Source of the DNA: Polyangiaceae bacterium
GTDB taxonomy: Bacteria > Myxococcota_A > Polyangia > Polyangiales > Polyangiaceae
Assembly (NCBI GenBank): GCA_020633205.1
Contig: JACKEB010000016.1
Location: forward strand, 341,861-405,860
Reading direction: 5' to 3'
Length of the DNA: 64,000 nt
Positions 34,843 to 43,545 of the stretch are shown here, piece after piece. The translations under genes and the position numbers were made by a program. Each line of letters opens with the position of its first letter. Position 1 is the stretch's first letter. Under the pieces are notes generated by a model, which worked only from the letters and a program-made list of their open reading frames with translations, had not been told where the DNA came from and did no database searches.

Positions 34843-35424
34843 TTAGCCCCCGGCGCGCTTCAGCATGCCGTTGTAGGCGCGCACGGTGAGTTCGGTCTCG
34901 CCTTGGACCCAGTCGCGCATCGCGGGTGCGAGCTCGCCTTCCCACAGGGGGCTGACTCGCAGCGTGAGGAACTCGGTGTAGAGGGCGCCTAGGATTTGGT
35001 CGAGTTGCTCCACGAGCAACATGCGCTCGTAGAACACTTCGTCGCCCTCTTCCACTACCGCGGGGATCTTCAGGTTCGAGACGGCGAAGGCGACCGCGTC
35101 GAAGCTGAAGCTGAAGTTGAGCTTGCCGTGGTTCAGCTGAATGCGCGCGCGCACCGGCATCTTGCCTTGCTTCATCGCGGTCAGCGCCTCGGGGGAGCCG
35201 CTCGGCGCCATGCCCTTCAGCGTCGTGCGTTCGCCCGAGTCGATCTGCGACTCCAGCACCAGCTGCGTGTCGAGCCAGACTTCGATGGTTCCGAAGCCTT
35301 CCACCTCGAGCTCGGAGCCGAAGAGCTCACTCTTGAACCACAGCCACACCAAAAACTCGGGCCCGATGAAACGCGTGTTCTCGACGGTATCGAGGTCGAC
35401 GCTCGCGTGTTCTTGACCGCTCAT
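34843..35424 (-). CDS. Companion of RdgC-like protein (C-terminal half?)
   Basis: The 193-residue protein starts at ATG 35424, overlapping the stop of the upstream RdgC-like gene as ATGA. It has FIGPEFLVWLWFKSELFG near its start and a beta-rich middle, ending in helical sequence. In some proteobacterial relatives, long RdgC-like proteins have a similar C-terminal extension, so the two genes may represent a split version of one protein. This is an inference from position and style. Confidence 0.6.
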   Translation of the reverse strand: MSGQEHASVDLDTVENTRFIGPEFLVWLWFKSELFGSELEVEGFGTIEVWLDTQLVLESQIDSGERTTLKGMAPSGSPEALTAMKQGKMPVRARIQLNHGKLNFSFSFDAVAFAVSNLKIPAVVEEGDEVFYERMLLVEQLDQILGALYTEFLTLRVSPLWEGELAPAMRDWVQGETELTVRAYNGMLKRAGG

Positions 35425-36059
35425 TCGCCGATCCTCTTGGCGTTCTGAGTGAAGAAGATGGTCTCCTCCACCCCACGCAGAACGTGGAGTTGCTCGTCGG
35501 TGAGGCCACACTCGACCGCCGCCATGAACGGGCTCTCCGGGACGATGCTCAAACCGAAGGTCTTCTCGAAGAGCGCCGCCAGCTCGTCGTGCAGGCGCCG
35601 CGAGTTGCTCCAGAAGAGCACCACTCCGGTGTCGAGATTCCAGCTCACGTCGTAAGCGCGCATCACCGGCAGGGTGCGTTTCCGCAGGCGAATGGTGATG
35701 CGCTGCTTCAGGTCCGCCTTTTGTGCGCGCCCCAGCTTGTTCAAGCCCTTCTTGGCCTTGAGCTCCTCTTCGGCTTCTTGAAGCTGCGCCTTGAGTAGCG
35801 CCGGCGGCACGCGCCAGCGGTCCACGCGCATGCCAATGTTCAGGTACGAATTGTAGAACACCTTTTCGTGGTCGAACTCGAGGTCGAAGACGCGATCGAT
35901 CACGCACCAACCGCTGCGCTCGCTCTCTTCGTCTTCCGCAGTCAGCGGCTCGAACTTGCGCAGCTTGATGTTCTTCATGAAACGGTCTCGAAAACCGTCT
36001 GGCAGCTCACCGCGCACGAAGAAGCGGGTGAAACTGAGCGCTCCGCGTAAGGCTCCCAC
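35421..36059 (-). CDS. RdgC-like recombination-associated protein
   Basis: The 212-residue protein opens MGALRGALSFTRFFVRG. It contains a helical lysine-rich segment (KAQLQEAEEELKAKKGLNK) and the RdgC-like pattern of basic helix, VMRAYDVSWNLDTGVVLFWSNS and a hydrophobic C-terminal part. E. coli RdgC is a ring-shaped DNA-binding inhibitor of RecA. Here it is shorter, but coupled to a second gene. The start is GTG. The island inserted within about 1 kb of it, which may be coincidence. Confidence 0.68.
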   Translation of the reverse strand: MGALRGALSFTRFFVRGELPDGFRDRFMKNIKLRKFEPLTAEDEESERSGWCVIDRVFDLEFDHEKVFYNSYLNIGMRVDRWRVPPALLKAQLQEAEEELKAKKGLNKLGRAQKADLKQRITIRLRKRTLPVMRAYDVSWNLDTGVVLFWSNSRRLHDELAALFEKTFGLSIVPESPFMAAVECGLTDEQLHVLRGVEETIFFTQNAKRIGE

Positions 36060-36174
36060 TAGGTCTGCTCTCCAATTTTCGGGGCGGCGCGCTGCAACTC
36101 GAGCTCGGCGCGCGACCGTTCGCTAGGGCGCGTAGCCACACGCCGACGCCGGGTCAAGGTTCCGTCGCCCCCCG

Positions 36175-36939
36175 CTATTTGTTCGCGCTGTTGAGCAACG
36201 CGCTGAGCTTCTGATCGCGCTCCAGGTAGCCGCTGGTGAAGACAGAAACAACCGATGGCGCGGACGCGGAGCCTGGGTCGGCGCTCCCTACCCCGCCGCG
36301 GATCGGGTTCTGAATCAGGGCAACCAGGCCCTTGAGGGGGGAGGCCGTCAGCTCGCAGTGAAAGCGCTCTTCTGCGCCGGAGCGCCACGCGTGAACCAAG
36401 CGGTGCCCGCCAAGATCGCTGCAAACGACCCGTGAGGTTACTTCCGCCTGGAAACGATACACCCCCACAGCGTCGCGCTCGAGGTAGCGGACGGATGCGG
36501 CGATGCCACCGGGGAGCTTTCTCTCCCCCAAACAAAAGCCGAAATCAGGGGTTCCACGGGCGGCGCACTGCTCGCCCTCCACATGCTTGTCGTCGGACTC
36601 ACGCAACTGCTTCACCCAGTCGATGAACGGTGTGAGCGGCACGCGCTCTGCCGCTCGGGCCTGCTCCCGGGCGCGTTCCTCGCGCATGCGCTGCTCTTTG
36701 CGGTCAATCTGTTGCTGAATGCGCGAGAGGTCGAAATCCAGCTGCTTGTCGCAGGTCTTCCGGGCCTCAGCGAGCTTCGCTTTGGCTTGCTCCAGATCAT
36801 CTTTCAGCGCCGCGTCTCGCGCCGCATCGCGCGCAGCTGTGCACTCCGGGTTTGCGCCGCGCTTGCAGCCCGTGGTCAAGACCAGCGCGCACACAAGGGT
36901 GATCCACTGAGGATGAGTTCTGCTGAGCAATCCGCGCAC
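36175..36939 (-). CDS. Lipoprotein with coiled coil
   Basis: The signal peptide ends LVLTTGCKRG with the lipobox Cys at about residue 25. Residues 35-100 are strongly charged and heptad-like (DDLEQAKAKLAEARKTC ... QIDRKEQRMREERA), predicting a coiled coil. The C-terminal ~140 residues are beta-rich with paired Cys. It has no recognised family. Start GTG 36939. It is transcribed divergently from the iminopeptidase. Confidence 0.72.
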   Translation of the reverse strand: MRGLLSRTHPQWITLVCALVLTTGCKRGANPECTAARDAARDAALKDDLEQAKAKLAEARKTCDKQLDFDLSRIQQQIDRKEQRMREERAREQARAAERVPLTPFIDWVKQLRESDDKHVEGEQCAARGTPDFGFCLGERKLPGGIAASVRYLERDAVGVYRFQAEVTSRVVCSDLGGHRLVHAWRSGAEERFHCELTASPLKGLVALIQNPIRGGVGSADPGSASAPSVVSVFTSGYLERDQKLSALLNSANK

Positions 36940-37038
36940 GCTGAGTTAGGCATACCGCAGAGCAGCGCTCGCGCACACACTCGCGTGGCCGAGGTGCGAC
37001 GTCTGGCAACGCTGGTGCGCCTCGGGTATAGCCCCGGT

Positions 37039-37995
37039 GTGACTGAACGACGCACGCTGTACCCGGAAATCGAAGCCTACGAGAGCGGTCAGCTCAAGGT
37101 GAGTGACGTCCACTCGCTCTACTACGAGCAGTCGGGCAATCCTCAAGGCAAGCCGGTGGTCTTTCTCCACGGCGGCCCGGGCGGAGGCAGCGACCCGAAG
37201 CAGCGTCGCTTCTTCGATCCAAAACACTACCGCATCGTGCTCTTCGACCAGCGTGGCTGCGGCAAGAGCACGCCTCACGCGTGTTTGGAAGACAACACCA
37301 CCTGGGATTTGGTGGCGGACATCGAGCGCCTGCGGGAGCACCTCGGGATCGAAAAGTGGCAGGTGTTCGGCGGCTCCTGGGGCAGCACGTTGGCTTTGGC
37401 TTACGCGGAGAAGCACCCGGAGCGCTGCACGGAGATCGTGCTGCGCGGGATCTTCATGCTGCGGCCGAAGGAACTCAGCTGGTTCTACCAGGAGGGCACG
37501 AGCCGCTTGTTCCCCGACGCGTGGGAAAAGTACCTGGCGCCGATCCCCGAGGAAGAGCGCGGGGACTTGATGCGCGCGTACCACAAGCGCCTCACCAGCG
37601 ATGATCCGAAGGTGCGCCAAGAGGCGGCGCGCGCCTGGAGCGTGTGGGAAGGCTCGACCAGCTTCTTGTTCGTCGATCCCGAGCACGTGGCCCACACCGC
37701 GGAGGACGACTTCAGCCTCGCGTTCGCGCGCATCGAGTGCCACTACTTCGTGAACGCCGGCTTCTTTGACGAACCGAACCAGCTGCTCAGGGACGTCGAT
37801 CGCATTCGTGATATCCCTGCGGTAATTGTGCAGGGGCGTTATGACGTCGTGTGCCCGATGGAGAGCGCGTGGGAGCTGCACCGCGCCTGGCCGGAGGCAG
37901 AGCTGTGTATCGTGGCGGACTCGGGGCACTCGGCGTTCGAGGCCGGCATCACGGATCAGCTGGTGAGGGCGACGGATCGCTTTCGCGACGCTTGA
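37039..37995 (+). CDS. pip: Proline iminopeptidase
   Basis: This is an alpha/beta-hydrolase aminopeptidase that releases N-terminal proline. The oxyanion region HGGPGGGSDP, nucleophile motif GGSWGSTLAL and late DSGHSAFE (His) are all characteristic of the S33 family. Its 318 residues match. Start GTG 37039 is supported by the usual N-terminal YPEIEAYESGQLKV pattern right after it. It is probably a cytosolic peptide-recycling enzyme. Confidence 0.95.
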   Translation: MTERRTLYPEIEAYESGQLKVSDVHSLYYEQSGNPQGKPVVFLHGGPGGGSDPKQRRFFDPKHYRIVLFDQRGCGKSTPHACLEDNTTWDLVADIERLREHLGIEKWQVFGGSWGSTLALAYAEKHPERCTEIVLRGIFMLRPKELSWFYQEGTSRLFPDAWEKYLAPIPEEERGDLMRAYHKRLTSDDPKVRQEAARAWSVWEGSTSFLFVDPEHVAHTAEDDFSLAFARIECHYFVNAGFFDEPNQLLRDVDRIRDIPAVIVQGRYDVVCPMESAWELHRAWPEAELCIVADSGHSAFEAGITDQLVRATDRFRDA

Positions 37996-38030
37996 GCCGC
38001 GCCCAACCGCCGCTCGAGATTTTCTCCACG

Positions 38031-38082
38031 GCGACCCCGAGGTCGCTAGCTAAGTAGCGAATACCTCGGGGGAAATCCCCGA
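38031..38082 (+). promoter_or_regulatory. Leader with mutually exclusive hairpins upstream of an ABC operon
   Basis: Three inverted repeats occur in 52 bases. GCGACC (38031-38036) pairs with GGTCGC (38041-38046). TCGCTA (38043-38048) pairs with TAGCGA (38055-38060). TCGGGG (38066-38071) pairs with CCCCGA (38077-38082). The first two share bases, so only one can form. The arrangement, 76 bases upstream of the ATPase start, could be an attenuator or terminator for pip. Confidence 0.45.
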
Positions 38083-38157
38083 TCCGATATTCCCTACAAA
38101 GCCTGTTGCAACAATCGCAGCAGTCCCGGCGGTTTTCTGGTAGCACCCGGACCGATC

Positions 38158-39111
38158 ATGACGCTGGCCGTCGAAACCAAATCCCTCACGAAGATCTACC
38201 CTAAAGGCAAGGTCCATGCGCTCAAGGCGCTGGATCTCAAGGTACCGCAAGGTTGTGCGTTCGGGCTCCTGGGCCCCAACGGCGCCGGCAAGAGCACCTT
38301 GGTCAAAACCTTGCTCTCCATCATCTCGCCCACCAGCGGACACGGCTGGTTGCTCGGGACGGACATCTCCAACAAGGAGGCGCGACGCAATGTCGGCTAC
38401 CTCCCTGAAGGTCACCGTTTCCCGAACTACCTGACCGGGCGCGGCGTGTGTCGCTACTTCGGTAGGCTCTCGGGCCTCGAAGGCGCCGAGCTAGAGAAGG
38501 AAATTGACGAGAAGCTCGAGCTCGTCGGCATGAAGGAGTGGGGGGACACGAAAATCGTCCGCTACTCCAAGGGCATGAACCAGCGCGTGGGCCTCGCCCA
38601 GGCGATGCTCGGCAAGCCGAAGCTCGTGATCTTGGATGAGCCGACGGACGGCGTTGACCCCGTGGGTCGCCACCAAATCCGCGAGGTTATTCTCAACCTG
38701 CGCAAAGCCGGCACCACGGTTTTGATGAACTCTCACCTGCTGCTCGAGGTCGAACAGATCTGCGATCAAATCGCGATCATGCACCACGGCAAGGTGCTCC
38801 AGCAGGGCAGCACCGACGACATCCGCAACGCGGTCAGCGTCGACGAAGGCACGGTCACCGTCGCCTTCGAGTGTGGCGAAATCTCCGATGAGCTGGACGA
38901 GAAGCTCGACAAGCTCGGCGAGCGAGAAAAGGGCGTCAGCGGGTTCGACATCACGCTGCCGGACCGCGATCACATCGACAAAGTCGTCGACCTGCTGCGT
39001 AAGAACAAGGTGAGCATCTATGCGGTCAAGCCCCGCACCGCGAACCTGGAACAGGCCTTCATCGACGTCATCAGCGCGCAAGAAGACCAGCACGTGGGAG
39101 GCAGCCGATGA
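38158..39111 (+). CDS. ABC-2 type exporter ATPase
   Basis: Walker A GPNGAGKST (about 43-51), signature YSKGMNQRVGLAQ, Walker B LVILDEPTDGVDP and H-loop LMNSHLLLE are complete. The ~95-residue C-terminal extension beyond the NBD is typical of ABC-2 (DUF4162-like) ATPases. It starts the two-gene operon with the permease, overlapping by four bases. The cargo is unknown. Confidence 0.93.
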   Translation: MTLAVETKSLTKIYPKGKVHALKALDLKVPQGCAFGLLGPNGAGKSTLVKTLLSIISPTSGHGWLLGTDISNKEARRNVGYLPEGHRFPNYLTGRGVCRYFGRLSGLEGAELEKEIDEKLELVGMKEWGDTKIVRYSKGMNQRVGLAQAMLGKPKLVILDEPTDGVDPVGRHQIREVILNLRKAGTTVLMNSHLLLEVEQICDQIAIMHHGKVLQQGSTDDIRNAVSVDEGTVTVAFECGEISDELDEKLDKLGEREKGVSGFDITLPDRDHIDKVVDLLRKNKVSIYAVKPRTANLEQAFIDVISAQEDQHVGGSR

Positions 39112-40214
39112 ACGCTTTCATGGCCATCGTTGGCGACACCTGGCGCCAGAGCAAGCAGCAGATCGTCTTCTTCATCCTGGCTGGTCTGTTGCTGCTCACC
39201 GGCATCGGCTTCATCGCCGGCTTCAAGGTCAAGACCAACGACGCTGACGAGAAGGTCCTCGGGTTCCCATTTGGTGGAGACAAGGCGCAGCTCAGCCTCG
39301 ACTTGCTGTGGGACGCTCAGTACCGCGAACTCATCCATCAGGAGCTCGGGCACGACAAGGTGCTCAAGGAGAAGAGCGAAGCCTACGACGCCACCAAGGC
39401 GCGCTTCGAAGCCCTCGCGCGGAACCCCAGCGCAAACCAAGACGACATCCAGAAGGCGAACGACGACCTGACGGAGCAGCGCAAGGACCTCAAGGCACTG
39501 CAGCAAAAGCAGTCCGAGGAAGCTCAGGAGGTCGTCGAGAACCGCACGAAGAACCTGAACCGCTTGGATAAAGGCGTGGAGATGTGGCTCCACTGGGCGG
39601 TGGAGTTCCTGTTCAAGTTCTCCATGTGGATATTCATTGCCGGCTGCGCGGGGTACTTCCCCAATATGCTGTCGGCTGGCGCCGTAGACATCCTCGTCTC
39701 GAAGCCGGTCACTCGCGCTCAGCTGTTCTTTGGCAAGTTCCTCGGCGGCCTGGTGCTGTATGCGGCGCTGATCACCGCGGTTTACTTCGTGGTGTTCCTC
39801 GGCGTGGGGATCCGCACCGGCGTATGGCACCTGCGCTTCTTCGCCGGCATTCCCACCACGATCTTCGCGGCAGCGTTGCTCTACTCCATCGTCGGCTGGA
39901 TCGGCGTCTTCACCCGGAGCACCGCGTTCGCCATCATCACCGGTTACCTCTTCTACTTCATCATCGACACGTTCGTCGGCTGGACCCAGAAGCTTGGGGA
40001 CGTGTTCGCGTTGGAGGAGGGCTTCAACACCCTGAAGAGCATCAGCGATTTCGCCAAGATCGCCTTCCCCGGCTTCGACCGCTTGGAAGACGCAGCCGCA
40101 GCAACGGTAATGAACGTGCCGATTTGGGAGTTCCAGCCGTTCCTCGTCGCTTCGTTGTGGATGGCGATCTGTCTCGGCACCGCCTACTGGCGCTTCCAGA
40201 AGCTCGACTTCTAG
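39108..40214 (+). CDS. ABC-2 type permease
   Basis: This 368-residue membrane protein has one helix at 12-40, then a long charged coiled-coil region (about 80-150) before the remaining five helices. The C-terminal half carries ABC-2 permease-like sequence with YLFYFIIDTFVGWTQ. The coiled-coil insertion between helix 1 and the rest is notable, and it could project into the periplasm. It is translationally coupled to the ATPase. Confidence 0.85.
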   Translation: MNAFMAIVGDTWRQSKQQIVFFILAGLLLLTGIGFIAGFKVKTNDADEKVLGFPFGGDKAQLSLDLLWDAQYRELIHQELGHDKVLKEKSEAYDATKARFEALARNPSANQDDIQKANDDLTEQRKDLKALQQKQSEEAQEVVENRTKNLNRLDKGVEMWLHWAVEFLFKFSMWIFIAGCAGYFPNMLSAGAVDILVSKPVTRAQLFFGKFLGGLVLYAALITAVYFVVFLGVGIRTGVWHLRFFAGIPTTIFAAALLYSIVGWIGVFTRSTAFAIITGYLFYFIIDTFVGWTQKLGDVFALEEGFNTLKSISDFAKIAFPGFDRLEDAAAATVMNVPIWEFQPFLVASLWMAICLGTAYWRFQKLDF

Positions 40215-40258
40215 AGCGCGCTCAGGGGGCGCAGCCAACGGCGCCGTCACAACCCACC

Positions 40259-40293
40259 AGCGCCCGACCTGCTAATCGGCAGGCTCGGGCGCT
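40259..40293. terminator. Bidirectional terminator candidate
   Basis: AGCGCCCGA-CCTGC (40259-40272) is followed by a short loop and GCAGG-C-TCGGGCGCT (40279-40293), a stem of 14 pairs with one bulged base between convergent genes. It covers the kinase stop codon (40272-40274). The following T-run (GCTGTTT) is weak. Confidence 0.6.
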
Positions 40294-42350
40294 GCTGTTT
40301 CTAGTACCTCACGGATACGCCGCAGCAGCTCGGGTGCGCGATAGGGCTTGGGGATCACGTGTTCCCCGGGTTCGGGTGAGAAGACACCGCGCGCGCCCAG
40401 ATCGTAGCCGCTGGTGAACAGCACCCGGGTGCTCGGGGAGAGCTTCTTCACCGCTTCGCGGACCTCCCTCCCCCCCAACTTGGGCATCACCACGTCGAGC
40501 AAGATCAGATCAACCTCAGACGCGTTGGCCTGAAAAACCTCCAGCGCCTCTTCCCCGTCAGCAGCGACGAGCACGCGGTAACCCGCCTGGGAGAGCAGAT
40601 TCAGCGCCAGCTCGCGCACCATCGGTTCGTCCTCGACCACCAGGATCGTCTCCTGACCACCAGGCACTTCGTCGAGGGTTTCCGGGCGGCTTTGCTCCGG
40701 GCGGCCATCGGTCAACGGCAGCTTCACCTCGAAGCAGGAGCCCTTCGCCGGCTCGCTCTCCACGCTCACGAGGCCCGCGTGTTGGCGCACGATGCCGTAG
40801 ACCACGGAGAGCCCGAGGCCGGTCCCCTTGCCCGGCTGCTTGGTGGTGAAGAAGGGCTCGAAGATGTGTTCCTGGATTTCCGGCGTCATGCCGCAGCCAT
40901 CGTCGAGCACGCGCAGGCTCACGAACTGCCCCGGTGCGGCCCAGGGCTGATCGGCGGTGACGCGCTCGACCTGTTCAACGACGGTTTCGAGCCGAATGGA
41001 GCCGCGGCCTGAAACGGCGTCTCGCGCGTTGAGCGCCAGGTTGACCACTACCTGCTCGATGGCGCCTGGATCCGCGCTGACGTACACCGCCTCAGCGCTG
41101 GGAGTGAAGCTCAGCTCGACACCTTCACCCAGGAGCCGCACCAGCATCTTCACCAGGCGCTCGAGCAGCTGGTTCAAATCGAGCACGATGGGGCGGATCA
41201 CCTGACGCCGACTGAACACCAAGAGCTGCTGGGTCAGCTCAGCGGCGCGCTCAGCGCCTCGACGAATTTCCCCAAGGATATCTTGAACGCGCACAGGATC
41301 ATCGTTGACCCCCAGCGCGAGCTCCGCGTTTCCGAGGATCACCTGCAGCAGGTTGTTGAAGTCGTGGGCCACGCCTCCGGCAAGCTGCCCCACGCTGTCC
41401 ATCTTCTGAGCTTGGCGAAGCTGCTCCTCGAGCGAACGATGCTCCCGCTCTGCGCGGCGCCGTTCGGTGACGTCCTGCACGGCGCCGAACACTCGCAGGG
41501 CCTTGCCTGAGTCGTCGGTGATCGTCTCCCCTTCGGCCCACACCTCCCGCACTTCACCGTCGGGCCAGACGACGCGGAACTCGAGCGGCCGGTTGGTGAA
41601 GCTCGACATATCCGCGCGGGTCGCTTGCTCGAACTTCTTGCGGTCTTCCGGGTGTACCGTGCGGATCGCCCCGCGCGCACTGCCATCGAACTCGTCGGCC
41701 GGCATCCCGAAGATGCGATGCATCTCGTCCGTCCAAACCACGATGTCCCGTTGCAAGTCCCAGTCCCAGGAGCCGACCTTCGCGATCTCCTGTGCCTTGC
41801 GTAGCAAGTCTTGACTGCGGCGAAGTGCGTCGGAGGAGTCTCTCCACGCGGTAATGTCGAGCACGCTGTGCACGGCGCCGAGCAAATGACCATCTACCGG
41901 GTGCTGCACCAGCAGCACCTGATGCATCGCCCAGGTGACCAGATCTTCCCTGCGCCGCAGGCCCATGCGAATGGGACCCTGGTTCTCCCCAGTCTGGATC
42001 GCCTTGGCGAAGGGTTCTTCTTCCGTGGGGCAAGGGCTTCCGTCATCGCGCAGGCACAAGAGTTCCTGGTTCGGGCGCAGATCCCCATGTTCGTCTCGGT
42101 GCAGCCCCAGGATCGCAATCGCCGCCGGATTCGCCTGGAGCACGAGTCCATCGACTCGACGATGCGCCACCCCGACGCCGAGCAGATCGACCATTCTGCG
42201 CTCCGCCCGCTGCCACACTTCGCGCACCACGGGGTCGCCGGCCGACGGCCCCAGGTTGGCCCTGCCAAGTGGCGAGACGTGGCGCTCTTCGAGATTCGGA
42301 CGCAGCACGCCCTCGGCACTCGAGCTCGCTGGGGGCTTGTGCGTCGACAT
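40272..42350 (-). CDS. Hybrid PAS histidine kinase with receiver
   Basis: There are two PAS-like modules: N-terminal (about 45-165) and a PAC-rich one (about 185-300, SWDWDLQRDIVVWTDEMHRIFGM). They are followed by the HisKA phosphoacceptor His329 in AGGVAHDFNNLL, an HATPase domain with N-box NLALNARDAV and the G-box GKGTGLGLS, and a receiver (about 570-690) with phosphoacceptor Asp in LILLDVVMPKLGG. There is no membrane segment, so it senses a cytoplasmic signal. Its partner could be any receiver in the genome. It is divergent from the hydrolase at 42490. Confidence 0.93.
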   Translation of the reverse strand: MSTHKPPASSSAEGVLRPNLEERHVSPLGRANLGPSAGDPVVREVWQRAERRMVDLLGVGVAHRRVDGLVLQANPAAIAILGLHRDEHGDLRPNQELLCLRDDGSPCPTEEEPFAKAIQTGENQGPIRMGLRRREDLVTWAMHQVLLVQHPVDGHLLGAVHSVLDITAWRDSSDALRRSQDLLRKAQEIAKVGSWDWDLQRDIVVWTDEMHRIFGMPADEFDGSARGAIRTVHPEDRKKFEQATRADMSSFTNRPLEFRVVWPDGEVREVWAEGETITDDSGKALRVFGAVQDVTERRRAEREHRSLEEQLRQAQKMDSVGQLAGGVAHDFNNLLQVILGNAELALGVNDDPVRVQDILGEIRRGAERAAELTQQLLVFSRRQVIRPIVLDLNQLLERLVKMLVRLLGEGVELSFTPSAEAVYVSADPGAIEQVVVNLALNARDAVSGRGSIRLETVVEQVERVTADQPWAAPGQFVSLRVLDDGCGMTPEIQEHIFEPFFTTKQPGKGTGLGLSVVYGIVRQHAGLVSVESEPAKGSCFEVKLPLTDGRPEQSRPETLDEVPGGQETILVVEDEPMVRELALNLLSQAGYRVLVAADGEEALEVFQANASEVDLILLDVVMPKLGGREVREAVKKLSPSTRVLFTSGYDLGARGVFSPEPGEHVIPKPYRAPELLRRIREVLETAAPEPAD

Positions 42351-42489
42351 GGGGCGCTTTGACGCTACCCCGATCCACCACAGATCAGCAATCCACGCGG
42401 GGAACGTGTAGGGTGCGCCGAGCGATGCGTGGCGCGCCCGGGCGCTGCACCGAAACTACAGTTCTCAGCAACTGCACACCCGAGTCCCA

Positions 42490-43545
42490 GTGCCGATCCA
42501 ACAAGAACCAAGTCGCTTGAGTGGGCATCGTCCAGCAAACCTCGCGTCCCGCCCGTGGCAACACTGGTTTGGTGACCTGACCAACGACTCGCGGCCGCGA
42601 GAACTCCATGGCGTGAGCGCCCACGATGGTGTGGAGCTGGCACTTTGGCGCGTGAACGGCGGGGGTGAGCCGGTGCTCCTACTTCACGGGTTGGGCTCGA
42701 ACCGCCTGGGTTTCGACTGGCCCGGACGCTCGTTCGCCGAGTGGCTGGCGGCGCGGGGATATGACGTATTCCTCCCGGAGCTGCGCGGACACGGGCGAAG
42801 CGAACGCCCAGGACGCGGCTGGGATCTCGACGACTACCTCAACCAAGATTTGCCCGCGCTGCTCTCCGCGGTGACCGCGCTCTCGGGCCGCCAGCAGCTG
42901 CATTGGATGGGGCACTCGATGGGTGGCCTACTCTGGTTCCTACTCGCCACCCATGGCGATCCCGTGGCTGTGCGCTCCGCGATCGCGCTGGGTTCGGCGC
43001 TCGACTACCGGCCCGGAGCAAGCGGCTTTCGCTCCCTGCTTGGCTTGAAGCCCCTTGCTCGCAAGCTCCCGAGCTTGCCTTACGGTGGGCTCATGCACTG
43101 GCTAGCTCCGCTATTCGGTCGCGCCCACGCGACGCCAGACGCCTTCAACGTGCGCCCATCCAACGTCGAGGCGCCGCTCAACCGTCGACTCCACGCGAAC
43201 GCCTTCGAGACGATTCCGACGGCGCTCCTGGAACAGTTGAGCTCGGCATTCGAACCGACGGGCTTGTCGAGCCGCGATGGCAGCGTGCGCTACCTGGAGC
43301 CGCGCCAGGCGCTGCAAACTCCCACCCTGCTGGTCGCTGGCTCCCACGACCCACAAGCCACACTAGAGGCGATTCGCGCCAGCGCCACGCTGCTCGGTGA
43401 CGCCGCCCAAGTGCTTGAACTCGGCCGTTCACAAGGCTGCCGAGACGAGTATGGTCACTGGGACTTGCTGATTGGGCGACGTGCGCCCCAGGAAGTGTGG
43501 CCGAAGCTGCTCGGTTGGCTCGAGCAGCATGCAATGACGAAATGA
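42490..43545 (+). CDS. Alpha/beta-hydrolase
   Basis: Nucleophile-elbow region GHSMGGL (about 140-146) after HGLGSNRLGFDWPGRSF gives a classic alpha/beta-hydrolase. The catalytic Asp is likely in GSHDPQ, and the His in YGHWDLL. The 351 residues include a short N-terminal tail. It could be a lipase, esterase or thioesterase. It is coupled by ATGA overlap to the nucleotide translocase, suggesting a functional link I cannot name. The start is GTG at 42490. Confidence 0.85.
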   Translation: MPIQQEPSRLSGHRPANLASRPWQHWFGDLTNDSRPRELHGVSAHDGVELALWRVNGGGEPVLLLHGLGSNRLGFDWPGRSFAEWLAARGYDVFLPELRGHGRSERPGRGWDLDDYLNQDLPALLSAVTALSGRQQLHWMGHSMGGLLWFLLATHGDPVAVRSAIALGSALDYRPGASGFRSLLGLKPLARKLPSLPYGGLMHWLAPLFGRAHATPDAFNVRPSNVEAPLNRRLHANAFETIPTALLEQLSSAFEPTGLSSRDGSVRYLEPRQALQTPTLLVAGSHDPQATLEAIRASATLLGDAAQVLELGRSQGCRDEYGHWDLLIGRRAPQEVWPKLLGWLEQHAMTK

